Shown here piece by piece: positions 30,515 through 41,776 of a stretch of 64,000 nt of DNA. The stretch comes from Rubinisphaera margarita (GTDB lineage: Bacteria; Planctomycetota; Planctomycetia; Planctomycetales; Planctomycetaceae), in contig NZ_JAKFGB010000014.1 in NCBI RefSeq assembly GCF_022267515.1, positions 124,001 through 188,000 of the forward strand, written 5' to 3'. The notes under the pieces are model-generated. The model ran no database searches. It saw nothing but the letters and a program-made list of their open reading frames with translations, and had not been told where the DNA came from. A program made the translations under genes and the position numbers. How positions within the stretch are numbered: the first letter of the stretch is position 1; each line of letters starts with the position of its first letter.

Positions 30515-31888
30515 ATGTCTTTCATTTCCAAGTCGGCCTGCCTGACGCTCGCTCTGTGCCTGGTAGCCGGAGTCGCACACGCCGACACGCAGGTTGAACC
30601 GCAGACCGCGAAGAAGATGCTCAACACTCAGTCGCAGCAGTTCGAGCAGCAGGTGGTCAAAGTCGCTGACAACGTCTTCACCGCAGTCGGCTTCCACGGG
30701 GCGAACACCTCGATGATTGTCGGCACCGACGGCGTCATCATTGTCGATACGCTCATGGGACCAACCAGTGCCGGCAAGGCGATGGAGGCGTTTCGTGAGT
30801 ACAGCGACAAACCGGTGAAAGCGATCGTCTATACGCACAGTCACGGCGATCACACCGGGGGAACCAGTGCCTTCATCGGAAGGAATCGCCCCGACGTTTA
30901 TGCGGCCGAGAACTTCGGCTCGGCGGAGGGAGTGAACGAAGACCTGCGTCCCATCGCCGGGAAACGGGGAGCCCGCCAGTTCGGACGCTCGTTGTCTGAC
31001 GAGGAGAAAACCAATCGCGGCGTCGCCCCCGCCAATACCTACGATCGCGACCGTGGCGAAGGCTTCATTCCTCCCAATCGTCTGATTCCCCAAGATGGTT
31101 TGAAAACGACTATCGCGGGAGTCGAGATCGAGTTCCATCGCGGCCCCGGCGAGACTGACGATGCCATCTACCTCTGGCTGCCCCGGGAGAAGGTGCTGTT
31201 CTCAGGCGATAACTTCTATCAGGCCTTCCCCAACCTTTACGCCATTCGAGGCACCGGCTACCGCAACGTGATGAAGTGGTCGGACAGCGTCGGAGAGATG
31301 GCGAAGCTGAAGCCGCACGCGCTCGTTCCCGGCCACACCACGCCGATTCTGGGGGAAGAGAAGTCCGTTGAGATGCTGAGCAACTACAGCGAAGCGATTC
31401 GCAGCGTCTACGAGCAGACGATCGCGGGAATCAACGCGGGGAAGGGACCAGATCTGCTGGCCCATGAAGTGGAGCTGCCGAAACATCTGCAGGACAAGCC
31501 GTATCTCACCGAATTCTACGGCTCGGTTCCTCATGCCGTCCGCGCCATCTATTCAGGACTGCTCGGCTGGTACGATGGCAATCCGTCGACGTTGAGTCCG
31601 TTGGAGCCGAAGCTCAAAGCGACAAAGATGGCCGAACTGGCCGGCGGCACCGCTCAGCTGACTGAGAAAATGGAAGCTGCCCTCGCGGCGAAAGACTACC
31701 AGTGGGCGCTCGAACTTTCGGACCATGTGAAGTGGCTGGAAGACGCCGACCGAAAACGGGCCCGCCAGGTCAAGATCGAAGCCCTGCGCGGTCTCGCTGC
31801 CCGCGAATACAATGCCCCAAACCGGAACTACTACTCCAGCTACGCCAACGAACTCGAGTCGGGGCAGCTGAGCGAAGTCTGGTTCTAG
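30515..31888 (+). CDS. Alkylsulfatase-like metallo-beta-lactamase-fold hydrolase, exported
   Basis: A 457-residue protein with a signal peptide (ACLTLALCLVAGVAHAD). The metal-binding motif is THSHGDHTGG, followed by the Glu-rich loop (ENFGSAEG) and the second-shell His of HALVPGHTTP, as in SdsA1/BDS1 alkylsulfatases. The segment AVRAIYSGLLGWYDGNPSTL is characteristic of the family's helical dimerisation domain. SdsA1 is near 650 residues and ends in an SCP2-like domain, which is missing here. It starts 26 bases after the NmrA gene, so it is likely co-transcribed with it. Confidence 0.85.
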   Translation: MSFISKSACLTLALCLVAGVAHADTQVEPQTAKKMLNTQSQQFEQQVVKVADNVFTAVGFHGANTSMIVGTDGVIIVDTLMGPTSAGKAMEAFREYSDKPVKAIVYTHSHGDHTGGTSAFIGRNRPDVYAAENFGSAEGVNEDLRPIAGKRGARQFGRSLSDEEKTNRGVAPANTYDRDRGEGFIPPNRLIPQDGLKTTIAGVEIEFHRGPGETDDAIYLWLPREKVLFSGDNFYQAFPNLYAIRGTGYRNVMKWSDSVGEMAKLKPHALVPGHTTPILGEEKSVEMLSNYSEAIRSVYEQTIAGINAGKGPDLLAHEVELPKHLQDKPYLTEFYGSVPHAVRAIYSGLLGWYDGNPSTLSPLEPKLKATKMAELAGGTAQLTEKMEAALAAKDYQWALELSDHVKWLEDADRKRARQVKIEALRGLAAREYNAPNRNYYSSYANELESGQLSEVWF

Positions 31889-31895
31889 TGCATTG

Positions 31896-32588
31896 TCATG
31901 CGTCGGCGGCAGTCGCATGGGCCAGGGCCGATTCCGACTGGCAGCTGACGATCGCCGGGGCTTCGTGGATGAGGGTGTCGTTGGTCAGGGCGTCGACCAT
32001 GAACAGGGCGAAGTCAATGCGGCGGGTGCGGTTGCTGGCAAGGATGGGATCGCCGATATGTTTGCTCCAGACGGGCAGACCTTCGCTTTCCCCTTCCTTG
32101 AGGTCGCTGCCGCGAACGACGGTCCACTTGAGAGGACTCGCAAAAATCCGGCGGCAGGCTTCGACTTGATCATCGATGTCAACCAGCCGGAGCGTCCGCG
32201 CGATCCAGCCGGCGACTTTCAGCAGCGTCAGAAACATCCGGGAGTAGACGTCCTGGCCATCCTTTGAAATGTGCCAACCGCAGGAGAAAATCAGCCGGGC
32301 GTCCGGCTCGGCATGATCAAGCACTGCCTGAGCGGTTCCGGACGCATAGTCGTTTACACCCCACGGCACGAGCACTGTCAACACGCCATCACACCCCGCC
32401 ACGGCTCGTCCGATGACATCGCGATCATTCGTGAACCCCGGCTCAATTCGGATCTGATCCCGAAACGCCTCCAGCTTATCCACACTCTTCGGCCGACAGA
32501 CCCCGACCACCTCGTAGCCCCGATCCAGACAATGCTGGACCATATAACGGCCCAGTTTCCCGGAGGCTCCGACAATGCATACTTTCAT
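31896..32588 (-). CDS. NAD(P)-binding NmrA/SDR-type protein
   Basis: A 230-residue protein with the dinucleotide motif CIVGASGKLGRYM and an atypical-SDR layout (VEVVGVCRPKS-type second strand, VLVPWGVND, TVVRGSDLKEG). No canonical YxxxK pair is visible, as in many atypical SDRs. It is convergent with the sulfatase gene with only 7 bases between the two stops. Substrate unknown. Confidence 0.8.
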   Translation of the reverse strand: MKVCIVGASGKLGRYMVQHCLDRGYEVVGVCRPKSVDKLEAFRDQIRIEPGFTNDRDVIGRAVAGCDGVLTVLVPWGVNDYASGTAQAVLDHAEPDARLIFSCGWHISKDGQDVYSRMFLTLLKVAGWIARTLRLVDIDDQVEACRRIFASPLKWTVVRGSDLKEGESEGLPVWSKHIGDPILASNRTRRIDFALFMVDALTNDTLIHEAPAIVSCQSESALAHATAADA

Positions 32589-32650
32589 AGTTGAGTCGAT
32601 CTACCCGGGTTGATCTGATCTGCAATCGCGAGGCGCGTTCCCTCGAAAGG

Positions 32651-32832
32651 ATGGCCCGGAGGTTTACCTCCGGGTGACGCAGTCACAAGCAGTCTGCCGT
32701 TCTCGCCTGCACTGCCAGAGAACTCCGCAATTGTGAACGACTGAATAGATCCACCATCGCTTCCGATTTGCAGAACGACGGTCGCCCGATTGCTTGTTGC
32801 TTCGCAATCCGGAGGTAAACTTCCGGATCATC
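32651..32832. repeat. Two CCGGAGGT palindromes in the gap between convergent-divergent genes
   Basis: CCCGGAGGT-TT-ACCTCCGGG (32655-32674) is a perfect 9-bp palindrome followed by TGACG. ATCCGGA..TCCGGAT (32807-32828) is a second, related copy in the same gap, which is otherwise without a gene (32589-32864). Confidence 0.65.
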
Positions 32833-32864
32833 CCTATTGCCTTCATCGATGGAATCGAGTGGTC

Positions 32865-33872
32865 TCACGCTTCCCCGATCCATCCTCGAAACGCCTCTTC
32901 ATCGACATTTCTCCCGCTGATGACCAGCACCACATCTCCGTCACCTTCCAGCGACATCTTCCCCTTCAACGCGGCGGCAACGGCGATCGCTCCGGAGGGT
33001 TCGGTTCTCAGGCCATGGGCTTCATAGAGCCAGCGCATCGCCTGGCAGGTTTCTTCGTCGGGAACGGCGCAGGCGGTGGTCACGTGCTGCTTGAGAATGG
33101 GCCAGTTGTATTCGCCGACGTCGTAAGAGAGCAGGCCGTCGCAGATGCTTTTCGGGCGATCGAGCCGGACGCGCTTCCCGGCTGCGAGAGAGCGGTTGAA
33201 ATCGTCGGCTTCCGAGGGTTCGACGCCGATGATGGCTGCATCGGGGCAGCCGTCGGCAATCGCCAGAGCCAGACCGGCCATGAGTCCACCGCCGCTGACC
33301 GGGCAGAGGAAGTGCGACAGTGTTCGTTCCTGTCGCCGCAATTCGTCGACGATCTCCAGGCCGCCGACGCCATTGCCGGCGATGACGTAAGGATCGTCGT
33401 ACGGCGAGGCCTGAATCGCCTGTTCTTCCTCGGCGATCTGCCGCGTCAGCCGGTCCCGCTCGCCGGTTTCATGATCGGTGGCGATGTTATACGTGCGGAC
33501 CTCGGCTCCAAAGGATCGAGTCCGATCGAACTTCACTTTGGGAGCCGTATCGGGCATCACGACGATGACCCGCTTGCCATATCGCGAGCCGGCGAACGAA
33601 ATTCCCGATGCGAAGTTCCCCGAGGAATGAGCCGCGACAGGCCGGTCGCCAATCCGCTCCGCATTTGCCGCCATCCAGTTCAGGGCTCCCATCAACTTGA
33701 ACGATCCGACTGGTGTCCAGCCATAATCCTTCAGCCAGACCCGCCGGCCCGGCGACAGCCCCAACTCCTGCTCCAGCCGCCACGAACGAACGAGCGGCAC
33801 CGGCGAAAGATGACGCCGGAGAACGGGGAGAGCCGCATGAACATCGGCAATCGTGGGCGGTTGAATCGACAT
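32865..33872 (-). CDS. PLP-dependent threonine/serine dehydratase-like enzyme
   Basis: A 335-residue fold-type II PLP enzyme. The Schiff-base Lys is in VGSFKLMGALNW, the phosphate-binding loop in PVSGGGLMAGL, and the substrate segment in AHSSGNFASGI. This matches the IlvA/Tdc/serine racemase group. No ACT domain follows, so a catabolic or racemase-like enzyme is more likely than biosynthetic IlvA. The ATG at 33872 is chosen because the longer frame to 34100 overlaps the divergent gene. Confidence 0.88.
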   Translation of the reverse strand: MSIQPPTIADVHAALPVLRRHLSPVPLVRSWRLEQELGLSPGRRVWLKDYGWTPVGSFKLMGALNWMAANAERIGDRPVAAHSSGNFASGISFAGSRYGKRVIVVMPDTAPKVKFDRTRSFGAEVRTYNIATDHETGERDRLTRQIAEEEQAIQASPYDDPYVIAGNGVGGLEIVDELRRQERTLSHFLCPVSGGGLMAGLALAIADGCPDAAIIGVEPSEADDFNRSLAAGKRVRLDRPKSICDGLLSYDVGEYNWPILKQHVTTACAVPDEETCQAMRWLYEAHGLRTEPSGAIAVAAALKGKMSLEGDGDVVLVISGRNVDEEAFRGWIGEA

Positions 33873-34023
33873 TGCAGGGACCTCGCCGTGGAGATTCGCA
33901 GGGATAGTTTCGGCAGGAGAGCGGCTGGTGTATCTTGTACAAGCAGACGGCTTGCCACAAGCGATGGATGCGAAAGTGGCCGCCTCGCTGCTCGTTGCTT
34001 GTTCTTCTCCCGTGGAGTTCTCC

Positions 34024-35094
34024 ATGCCGGAACAGATTGTCATCACGCGCACGGTTCCGAGGCCTCCCGCCGCGGTGAAAGATCTGAAAAAGGTCGTCAA
34101 ACTGCTCGAGCAGGCCTATTCGAAGCAGGTGAGTGCGGTGGAGGGAATGTTCTCCATTGGAAAGGCGAAGCACGCCGGTCACGAAGATCCGCTATACCGG
34201 ACCTACAAAACCGCTCCCCCTGATCTGGCCCCCTATCTGCTGCATCGATCGATCATCCTGGGGCGTTCCATCATCCTGAACGACACTGACATCGAATCAT
34301 GCCTTATGACGCTACAGAATGCGTCCCGTTTCGCAATTCATCGTACTGTGAAGATTGGCATTCCCTGTTCTCATCCCTTCAATGTGAACCTGTCCGCTGT
34401 CGCTCTTTCCGATGACCGATATCAATTTTCGGTGAAGTGTCTCCCGTTTCAGGAGGATATTCCAGACTTCTGGCCTCTCAAAGAACATCCCGAATTCTGG
34501 ACGATCCTGGCGACGTGGTGCAACTCCGTGCTCTGGCCCGCCCTTGGAATTGGTCGCGATATCGAAACCTCGACTGTTGTCACCCGAGAAGGGCCGCGAT
34601 TGAAGCATGAGTCCAGCGAACGGTTTCGCACGCACTCCGCGGCACAGCTTCATGGAACACCTTACGGCGATTTCGCGTTACTGGTTCCGGACTTCGCCCA
34701 GGCACGGAAGTTTTTCGACGCCGCGTCGGCGACAGGTGAAGTTCAACACGAAGGCCTTGGTGTTGAGTTTGATGAGAAGTCGACGTACATGACAAATCAG
34801 CGAATGCTTGTCGCCCATGGGCAAGAATGGTCATCACGAGCGCTCGTCACGTTCATGAAGTCACACGATCCTTTCTCCCGTCCGAAACGAATCTCGGCCG
34901 ACCATCCACTTCACTGGACCGTTTCTTCGTCCCTGTACGGGGCCGAGTCATTCCTGAATATCGTGCATGCGAAGAGCGAAAGCTATCTGGAGTTCTGTTC
35001 GAATCTGCCAGCTGAGACCGTGGACAGTCTCTGGACTGCGGCTGGGGAGTCTGCAGAAACGTGGACCGATTCCCCGCATAAACGTTGGAATTGA
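34024..35094 (+). CDS. Orphan protein of unknown function
   Basis: A 356-residue soluble protein from the ATG at 34024, with GTGGAG 9 bases upstream. It has no signal peptide, membrane segment or motif I recognise. There is an N-terminal helix (AVKDLKKVVKLLEQAYSKQ) and many aromatic residues (FWPLKEHPEFWTI, PALGIGRDIE). Its base use at third positions looks less GC-biased than in the neighbouring genes, which may point to recent transfer. It is flanked by the divergent dehydratase and a Tat-exported phosphodiesterase-like gene. Confidence 0.7.
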   Translation: MPEQIVITRTVPRPPAAVKDLKKVVKLLEQAYSKQVSAVEGMFSIGKAKHAGHEDPLYRTYKTAPPDLAPYLLHRSIILGRSIILNDTDIESCLMTLQNASRFAIHRTVKIGIPCSHPFNVNLSAVALSDDRYQFSVKCLPFQEDIPDFWPLKEHPEFWTILATWCNSVLWPALGIGRDIETSTVVTREGPRLKHESSERFRTHSAAQLHGTPYGDFALLVPDFAQARKFFDAASATGEVQHEGLGVEFDEKSTYMTNQRMLVAHGQEWSSRALVTFMKSHDPFSRPKRISADHPLHWTVSSSLYGAESFLNIVHAKSESYLEFCSNLPAETVDSLWTAAGESAETWTDSPHKRWN

Positions 35095-35223
35095 GGTGAA
35101 ATCTTCGTGGGCGTCAACATGAATGACGATCGCCGGTTCGGTTCAAAGAATAATCGAAGGCGACCAGGATCGTTCAGAAGCCCGTTCGTATTCATTATAA
35201 ATGCACCAGCTAAGGAGCCTCCC

Positions 35224-36090
35224 ATGAATCTCTCTCGACGTCAGTTTTGCACTGCTCTCGGAGCAGCCGGAATCTCTGCGGCAACGCTGCCCGTCTTCGG
35301 GATGGAAGTGGCGCCGCAGTCACTGCGGGTGATCGCTTACAACATCTATGCTTGCAAAGGCTGGCCCGCAGATCGGCCGCTGGCGAAGAGAGCCGTAAAT
35401 CAGGGTCAGATGGCGCGGCGGCTGGCGATGGAGCTGGCATTGTACGAGCCGGACATCATCAACTTTTCCGAGTCGCCCAGCGAAGAAATTACGAAGGAAA
35501 TCGCCGGATATCTCGGCATGAATCACGTTCGCTTTCCGAGCGGCGGGAACTGGCCGGGCACGCTGCTCAGCAAATTCGAGATCACAGAATCCGCGAATGC
35601 TCCGCTCGGCTATGAACGGCCAAAGGATCTGTTTACCCGACACTGGGGACGCGGCGTGGTGCAGCTGCCGGATGGCGAGCCGTTGATTGTCCACTCGGCG
35701 CATCTCTATCCCGTGGCCGATCCAACCGTGCGGCTCAAAGAGATTCCCGCCATGCTGAAGTCGATGAAGCCTGATCTCGACGCCGGGCGTTCGATGCTGC
35801 TGATCGGCGATCTGAATCACGGGCCGGACACCGAAGAGTACAAACTCTGGACCGATGCCGGCTGGGTCGATACCTTCGCCAAAGTGGGAGCCGGAAAAGG
35901 GCTGACGATCAAAGCCGATCGCCCAGAGTATCGAATCGACTACGTGATGGCCGCCGGACCGATCGCAAAACGGATCCGCGAATCGCGTCCGTTGTTTGAA
36001 GGAAACTTCCGCGTGAACGTCGACGATCCGGAATCGTTTGCGTTGAGCGATCATCTGCCGCAGCTGGCAGTGTTTGATGGCAGGGAGTGA
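35224..36090 (+). CDS. Tat-exported endonuclease/exonuclease/phosphatase-family protein
   Basis: A 288-residue protein with a twin-arginine signal (SRRQFCTALGAAG) and an EEP-fold metal-dependent phosphodiesterase domain: VIAYNIY near the N-terminus, the Glu/Asp of NFSESP, IGDLNHGP, and SDHLPQLAVF at the end. The family includes nucleases, sphingomyelinases and inositol phosphatases; the substrate is not evident. AAGGAGCC is 8 bases before the ATG. The longer frame from 35107 would put the Tat signal inside the protein. Confidence 0.88.
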   Translation: MNLSRRQFCTALGAAGISAATLPVFGMEVAPQSLRVIAYNIYACKGWPADRPLAKRAVNQGQMARRLAMELALYEPDIINFSESPSEEITKEIAGYLGMNHVRFPSGGNWPGTLLSKFEITESANAPLGYERPKDLFTRHWGRGVVQLPDGEPLIVHSAHLYPVADPTVRLKEIPAMLKSMKPDLDAGRSMLLIGDLNHGPDTEEYKLWTDAGWVDTFAKVGAGKGLTIKADRPEYRIDYVMAAGPIAKRIRESRPLFEGNFRVNVDDPESFALSDHLPQLAVFDGRE

Positions 36091-36335
36091 GCCCGCAGCG
36101 AATCACTGTAGAGCGAATCACTGCCGTTGAAAGTCCGCTCGACCGGGTGGTTCTGCAATCTGAAAGATCAGGTCGGCGGCAAGGAACCGCGAACCTGCGA
36201 CTGTTCTCCGTGTCTCTCGTTCCACTACAAGAACCCCGGATCACTCACCGTCTGTCCAGAGGAGATTCATTCCCGATGATTCCGCTCGTCTAAATTTCCC
36301 GGTCGCGAATTGTCCCGGTCAGTTCCGGGCATACA

Positions 36336-37814
<1,479 letters not shown>

Positions 37815-37862
37815 CGCGAGCGGTTTCCGTTTGCTTTCTCAGAACCTGTCGTCTCATTAAAT

Positions 37863-37900
37863 AAAGACGCCCGGCCAGACCAGCCGGGCGTCTTTTATTT
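37863..37900. terminator. Rho-independent terminator between hflX and the convergent pil unit
   Basis: A perfect 13-bp stem (AAAGACGCCCGGC, loop CAGACCA, GCCGGGCGTCTTT) ending in TATTTT. It lies 49 bases past hflX and, read on the other strand, 60 bases past the 712-residue membrane protein, so it can serve both. Confidence 0.9.
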
Positions 37901-37958
37901 TCACTCAACAGTCGCCGAGGAGATCACGATCCCCTCAGTCCACTGGGGTTGCTGTGGC

Positions 37959-40097
37959 TTACGGCATGGATGACGACGACCCGCCGGTGGCTCCACCCCG
38001 TCGACTTGGATTACGACGACGGCCACGGAGTCGGGAGGCACCGGCGTCCATTTCCATCATCATCTCCATCTCGTAATCCATGCCCGAACCTTCGCCGAGC
38101 AGAGCATCAAGTTCGCTGCCCGAGCTCCGCTTTGTGGCGGCGTCTTTGATCTTGTCGAACGGTCCCTTTTCAGCCACGTAGTAGTCCTCATAGGACTTCT
38201 TCGTGCCGCCCGTCGAGTACGGATCGAGCACATTCAGCTTGCCATCAGCATCGACCACGAGAACTTCGGCCGTGACGCCAACGTCTCCACGAGTCAGCGT
38301 ATTTGGCAGTTTGAGGTCTCCATGGAGATTGTAATCGAGCTTGTCGAGCACGAGGGCGTCGACCATGAGGTCGTCGGTCTGGAAGACCACGCTCTCCTGT
38401 TCGTATTTCAGCTCAGCTGGCCGAAGGACATGAGTCTTTGCCGTGCCGCCGATGAAATCTCCGGGTTCCATGGTCAGGTTGCTCTTGATCATCGTGCCCG
38501 ACTCGTACCACTGGAAGACGGTCATGTCGGCCATCTCGTTGTTGATACCTCGTGGCGGCGAGACACGGGACACGAAGTAGGCGTAATCGGGTGACACGGT
38601 GGCCACGTTACTCGGCTCGCTGATCGGAGTCTCGCGAATCTGTCCCATGGCAACCGAAGGTTCGACCACCTGGTCGATTGGCTGATCGAAGTTCGGATTT
38701 CGCAGGACGAGACTGACGCGATACCGGTATGCCTTGCCGGCTTCCAGATCGAAGTCGATGTAACGGAACAGGACCAGGTTGCCGGCTGCGGTGACTTGAG
38801 CCTTGATCTTTTCAATCAGCTTATTGCGAACTTCCGCGGTCGTTCCCTTGAACTCTTCATCGAAGGTCTTGGTCAGCTGGCGGGCATCGGTATTCATCAG
38901 GTAATCCTGCTGCAGCTGGGTCACGTCCACCTGCACCCGATTGAAGCCCTTGGCTGTAGCGAGCTGTTTGATCTTCTGATTCTTCTGGGCCATTTCGTCC
39001 AGAATCTTGCGGTTCAGTGCCTGTTCGGCTTCGATTTCCTCCGGCGAAAGTTCGAAGTTCTTTACGCTGGGATGGTTCACCTTGTTCCGCCAGACTCCGA
39101 TCAGACGAGCCGGGAGAGGCATCGTAATCACGGGATTGCGAACGCCGGACGAAACCACATCGGGGTCGAAGTCAACCGTCTGATTGAGATAATCCAGGGC
39201 GACATCGACATCGACCGGTTCCCACTCGCTGTCCCAGGGGCCCTTCGATGAATCCGCCTTCTGACGTTCAAGTTTGAAGTCGAGGAATTCGACGAGCCGC
39301 TCGGCTTCGGTTTCCGGGATGCTCAATGCTCGACTGTAGTTGACCACCTGTTTACGGAGGTTGAAGATACCGCGGACAGAGATGTAACGGACGGGAACAC
39401 CCTTCACATTGGATGGCAGCCCCATGCCCATTCCGGACTCTTCGCCGCTGTAGTCTTCCATGATCATGTCATCGTAAGAATCATTGACCGTATATTCTTC
39501 GTAGTACCCACCGGCTCCATAAGGATTCTCTTCGCCCAGCATTCCCTCTCCCATCTGAGGAGCGATGGACGTTCGATCGGCTACGTCGTCGAGACCAAGG
39601 TCATCGGGAGCGTCGGGGGTGACCGGAGCATCTGCGACCGCGGTTTCTTCGGTCGACATTTCTTCTTCCGGCACGAGCGGATCGGTGCTTTGCGCCAGAA
39701 TGGTGCGGCCCGATTCAGCAATCACATTGGCGACGGCGACGAACTCGGGCTCACGTCGCGGATCGTCCCGCCCGGTCGGGTTAAACATCACTTCGGTCCC
39801 CAGGGCGTACGGCCCCGGATTGATTCCAGCCAGCATCTGGTTGACTTCTTCGTCAACTTCGACCGGCGGGAACTTAGCCTTCTCTTCTTCCGTCCACACC
39901 GACGTCGCGATCATCCGCTCCGCCTGCTGAAGACTCTGGTCCAGTTCCCCGGGGGTTCGCTGGAAGGTCGACCACTGCGTTCCGACAAGGGTCAGCAGAA
40001 CGAAGAGGCAGACCAGGCCGAAAATCAGCTTTTCGGTGTGCTTCAGGAAGAAGCGCTTCATGTTGTCGCCTGAGAATGCTGCTTTCATATTCGCCAT
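37959..40097 (-). CDS. Large inner-membrane-anchored protein of the pilM unit
   Basis: A 712-residue protein with one membrane segment near the N-terminus (about residues 24-42, LIFGLVCLFVLLTLVG) preceded by a basic cytoplasmic start. The rest is a large periplasmic part with acidic low-complexity stretches (PDAPDDLGLDDVADR, a Tyr/Glu-rich run and GMGMGLPS) and a Met/Glu then Arg/Gly/Ser-rich tail. There is no recognised domain. It is the last gene of a unit with pilM and a PilO-like protein, so a part in the same envelope machine is inferred. Function otherwise unknown. Confidence 0.8.
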   Translation of the reverse strand: MANMKAAFSGDNMKRFFLKHTEKLIFGLVCLFVLLTLVGTQWSTFQRTPGELDQSLQQAERMIATSVWTEEEKAKFPPVEVDEEVNQMLAGINPGPYALGTEVMFNPTGRDDPRREPEFVAVANVIAESGRTILAQSTDPLVPEEEMSTEETAVADAPVTPDAPDDLGLDDVADRTSIAPQMGEGMLGEENPYGAGGYYEEYTVNDSYDDMIMEDYSGEESGMGMGLPSNVKGVPVRYISVRGIFNLRKQVVNYSRALSIPETEAERLVEFLDFKLERQKADSSKGPWDSEWEPVDVDVALDYLNQTVDFDPDVVSSGVRNPVITMPLPARLIGVWRNKVNHPSVKNFELSPEEIEAEQALNRKILDEMAQKNQKIKQLATAKGFNRVQVDVTQLQQDYLMNTDARQLTKTFDEEFKGTTAEVRNKLIEKIKAQVTAAGNLVLFRYIDFDLEAGKAYRYRVSLVLRNPNFDQPIDQVVEPSVAMGQIRETPISEPSNVATVSPDYAYFVSRVSPPRGINNEMADMTVFQWYESGTMIKSNLTMEPGDFIGGTAKTHVLRPAELKYEQESVVFQTDDLMVDALVLDKLDYNLHGDLKLPNTLTRGDVGVTAEVLVVDADGKLNVLDPYSTGGTKKSYEDYYVAEKGPFDKIKDAATKRSSGSELDALLGEGSGMDYEMEMMMEMDAGASRLRGRRRNPSRRGGATGGSSSSMP

Positions 40098-40167
40098 CTT
40101 GATCGACTCCCTAAGATCTGAGTCGCCTGTCTATCGAGTTCAGTGAACCGTGGGAATGCCTGTTCGA

Positions 40168-41706
40168 TTATTCGAGTGCCGGAGCTTCCAGTTCCGGCGT
40201 TTCCAGTTCTGGAGTCTCAGTCGCCGGGGCGGCTGGTGCAGGTGTTTCGTCGGGAGCCTCCAGGGACAGATCGTCGAGCGGAACCTCAGGGGTTTCAAGG
40301 CCGGGCTCTTCCGGAGCGTCCATTTCCGGGGCTTCGAGATCATCGATCGGCGGAAGCGGAACGTCCTCGCCCGTTGCCGGGGCCTCGGTCGTGCCGACTG
40401 GATCGGCAAGATCGGTCGCCGCCGGGGCTGCTGCCGGCGTCGCGGGAGCAGCCTGTGTCGTCACGGCTGGCGGTTCAACTGGATTGTAGATGAAGATCAT
40501 CCCACTGATGGCGACATTCGCCAGCGAGGGCCCCGCAGTGGCTGCCTTCGCAAGAGCAAGGTTCTCCGGCGTGCCACCCACGAGACCGGGAGCAGCCCCT
40601 CCGCCGTCGTAGCCCGAACCGCCATCGTTATAGAGCGATGGGTCCTCGGTCATCTCGCCGGCAAACGGATTCCCGCCGGAGCTGTATTCATTCTGAAAGC
40701 CGCCCGGGTTACCGAGCAGCGCACTGGCGGCAGCCGACTGTGCCATCTGCACACGGACAATGGAAACCGGCCAGTCGCCGTTGGTCAGTTTGACCAGAAG
40801 TTCCGGCAGCCGCTGATGTTCAATCACCGCTTCCATGTAGAAGCCCCGCTTCTTGAAAACGGTGCCATCTTCGTAATTGATATATCGCCCCTGTTCGACT
40901 CCGAACTCGTCGGACGGATCGAACGCGGCTGTCGTCGGAGCAGCCATGCCTTCCCCGAACGCCTGATCCATTCCCGGGTCTATTCCCAGGTCGGAGTACT
41001 CATCCATGCCGTATTCGTCACTCATACCGTATTCATCGGTAGCGACCGGTTCGGCGTCTGGATAGTTGCCTTCACCCCCCACGAGGTTGAGCACACTGAC
41101 TTTCCGTACCAGCGAATCGACCAGGGTATTGGCATCAGAATTGGCTGAGCGAATCGACTTGAGCAGAGACTGCAGCAGCCATAAATCTTCCTGGGCTTCC
41201 CACACTTCTTCAGTTGTCGGCGGCAGGTCTCCGAAGGTCACTCTGGGAAGAACAGCTTCCGGGAAAACCACGGTGCCCTTGCCGGTCACGGGATCGAAGG
41301 GGTCGACTGTCTTCCACAGATTGGTGACATCAATCTGGTAACCGTTCCGGTAGATGACGCGGGCCTTGGAAGGAATCTCGCCCATGTAGCTGGTGGGACG
41401 CAGATCGCGACTGATCCGGTTCGGCCAGGTCATCATCTTTTCCTGACGTCGCCAGAGATCGTACTTCTCCTGCGCGTTCTTCTCTTCGGTCACTTCGGCG
41501 ATCTTGTTCACGCCGACACTCCACGATTCGTTCGGCTGCGGTCCGTTGGGAACCTGCTGAAACGCCGTCTCAATCTCGGAGATCTTCTGTTCGCGTTCCG
41601 TGTTGAACTGCCCAACGGCAGGCCACCACCCGACCAGCGGCAGAATCAGGACGATGCCGCAGACGATCCAGAAGTGATGTTCAATAACCGGCTTTAACTT
41701 ATCCAT
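40168..41706 (-). CDS. PilO-like membrane protein with long acidic tail
   Basis: A 512-residue protein: an N-terminal membrane segment (FWIVCGIVLILPLVGWW, about residues 12-28), then a coiled-coil-like stretch and a domain with a beta-strand pattern typical of PilO/GspM. The last 110 residues are an Ala/Pro/Glu/Thr-rich low-complexity region (TPELETPELEAP and similar). It is between pilM and the 712-residue protein, with short gaps (70 bases on each side). The PilO assignment is by layout and context, not clear sequence motif. Confidence 0.75.
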   Translation of the reverse strand: MDKLKPVIEHHFWIVCGIVLILPLVGWWPAVGQFNTEREQKISEIETAFQQVPNGPQPNESWSVGVNKIAEVTEEKNAQEKYDLWRRQEKMMTWPNRISRDLRPTSYMGEIPSKARVIYRNGYQIDVTNLWKTVDPFDPVTGKGTVVFPEAVLPRVTFGDLPPTTEEVWEAQEDLWLLQSLLKSIRSANSDANTLVDSLVRKVSVLNLVGGEGNYPDAEPVATDEYGMSDEYGMDEYSDLGIDPGMDQAFGEGMAAPTTAAFDPSDEFGVEQGRYINYEDGTVFKKRGFYMEAVIEHQRLPELLVKLTNGDWPVSIVRVQMAQSAAASALLGNPGGFQNEYSSGGNPFAGEMTEDPSLYNDGGSGYDGGGAAPGLVGGTPENLALAKAATAGPSLANVAISGMIFIYNPVEPPAVTTQAAPATPAAAPAATDLADPVGTTEAPATGEDVPLPPIDDLEAPEMDAPEEPGLETPEVPLDDLSLEAPDETPAPAAPATETPELETPELEAPALE

Positions 41707-41776
41707 AGCTGGACTCTTCGGTTGTCAAAAGACGTTTCAGAAACTCTTGAATGTTACAACTGACGTGGACGGCTCG

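Noticed and set aside
32790..34223. 477-residue plus-strand frame
   Set aside because: It overlaps the whole of the PLP dehydratase on the opposite strand; the minus-strand product has clear catalytic motifs, this one none.
34024..36090. Defence or toxin-antitoxin pair (orphan gene plus phosphodiesterase-like gene)
   Set aside because: The second protein has a Tat export signal and the genes are 129 bases apart without coupling, so a cytoplasmic effector pair is not supported.
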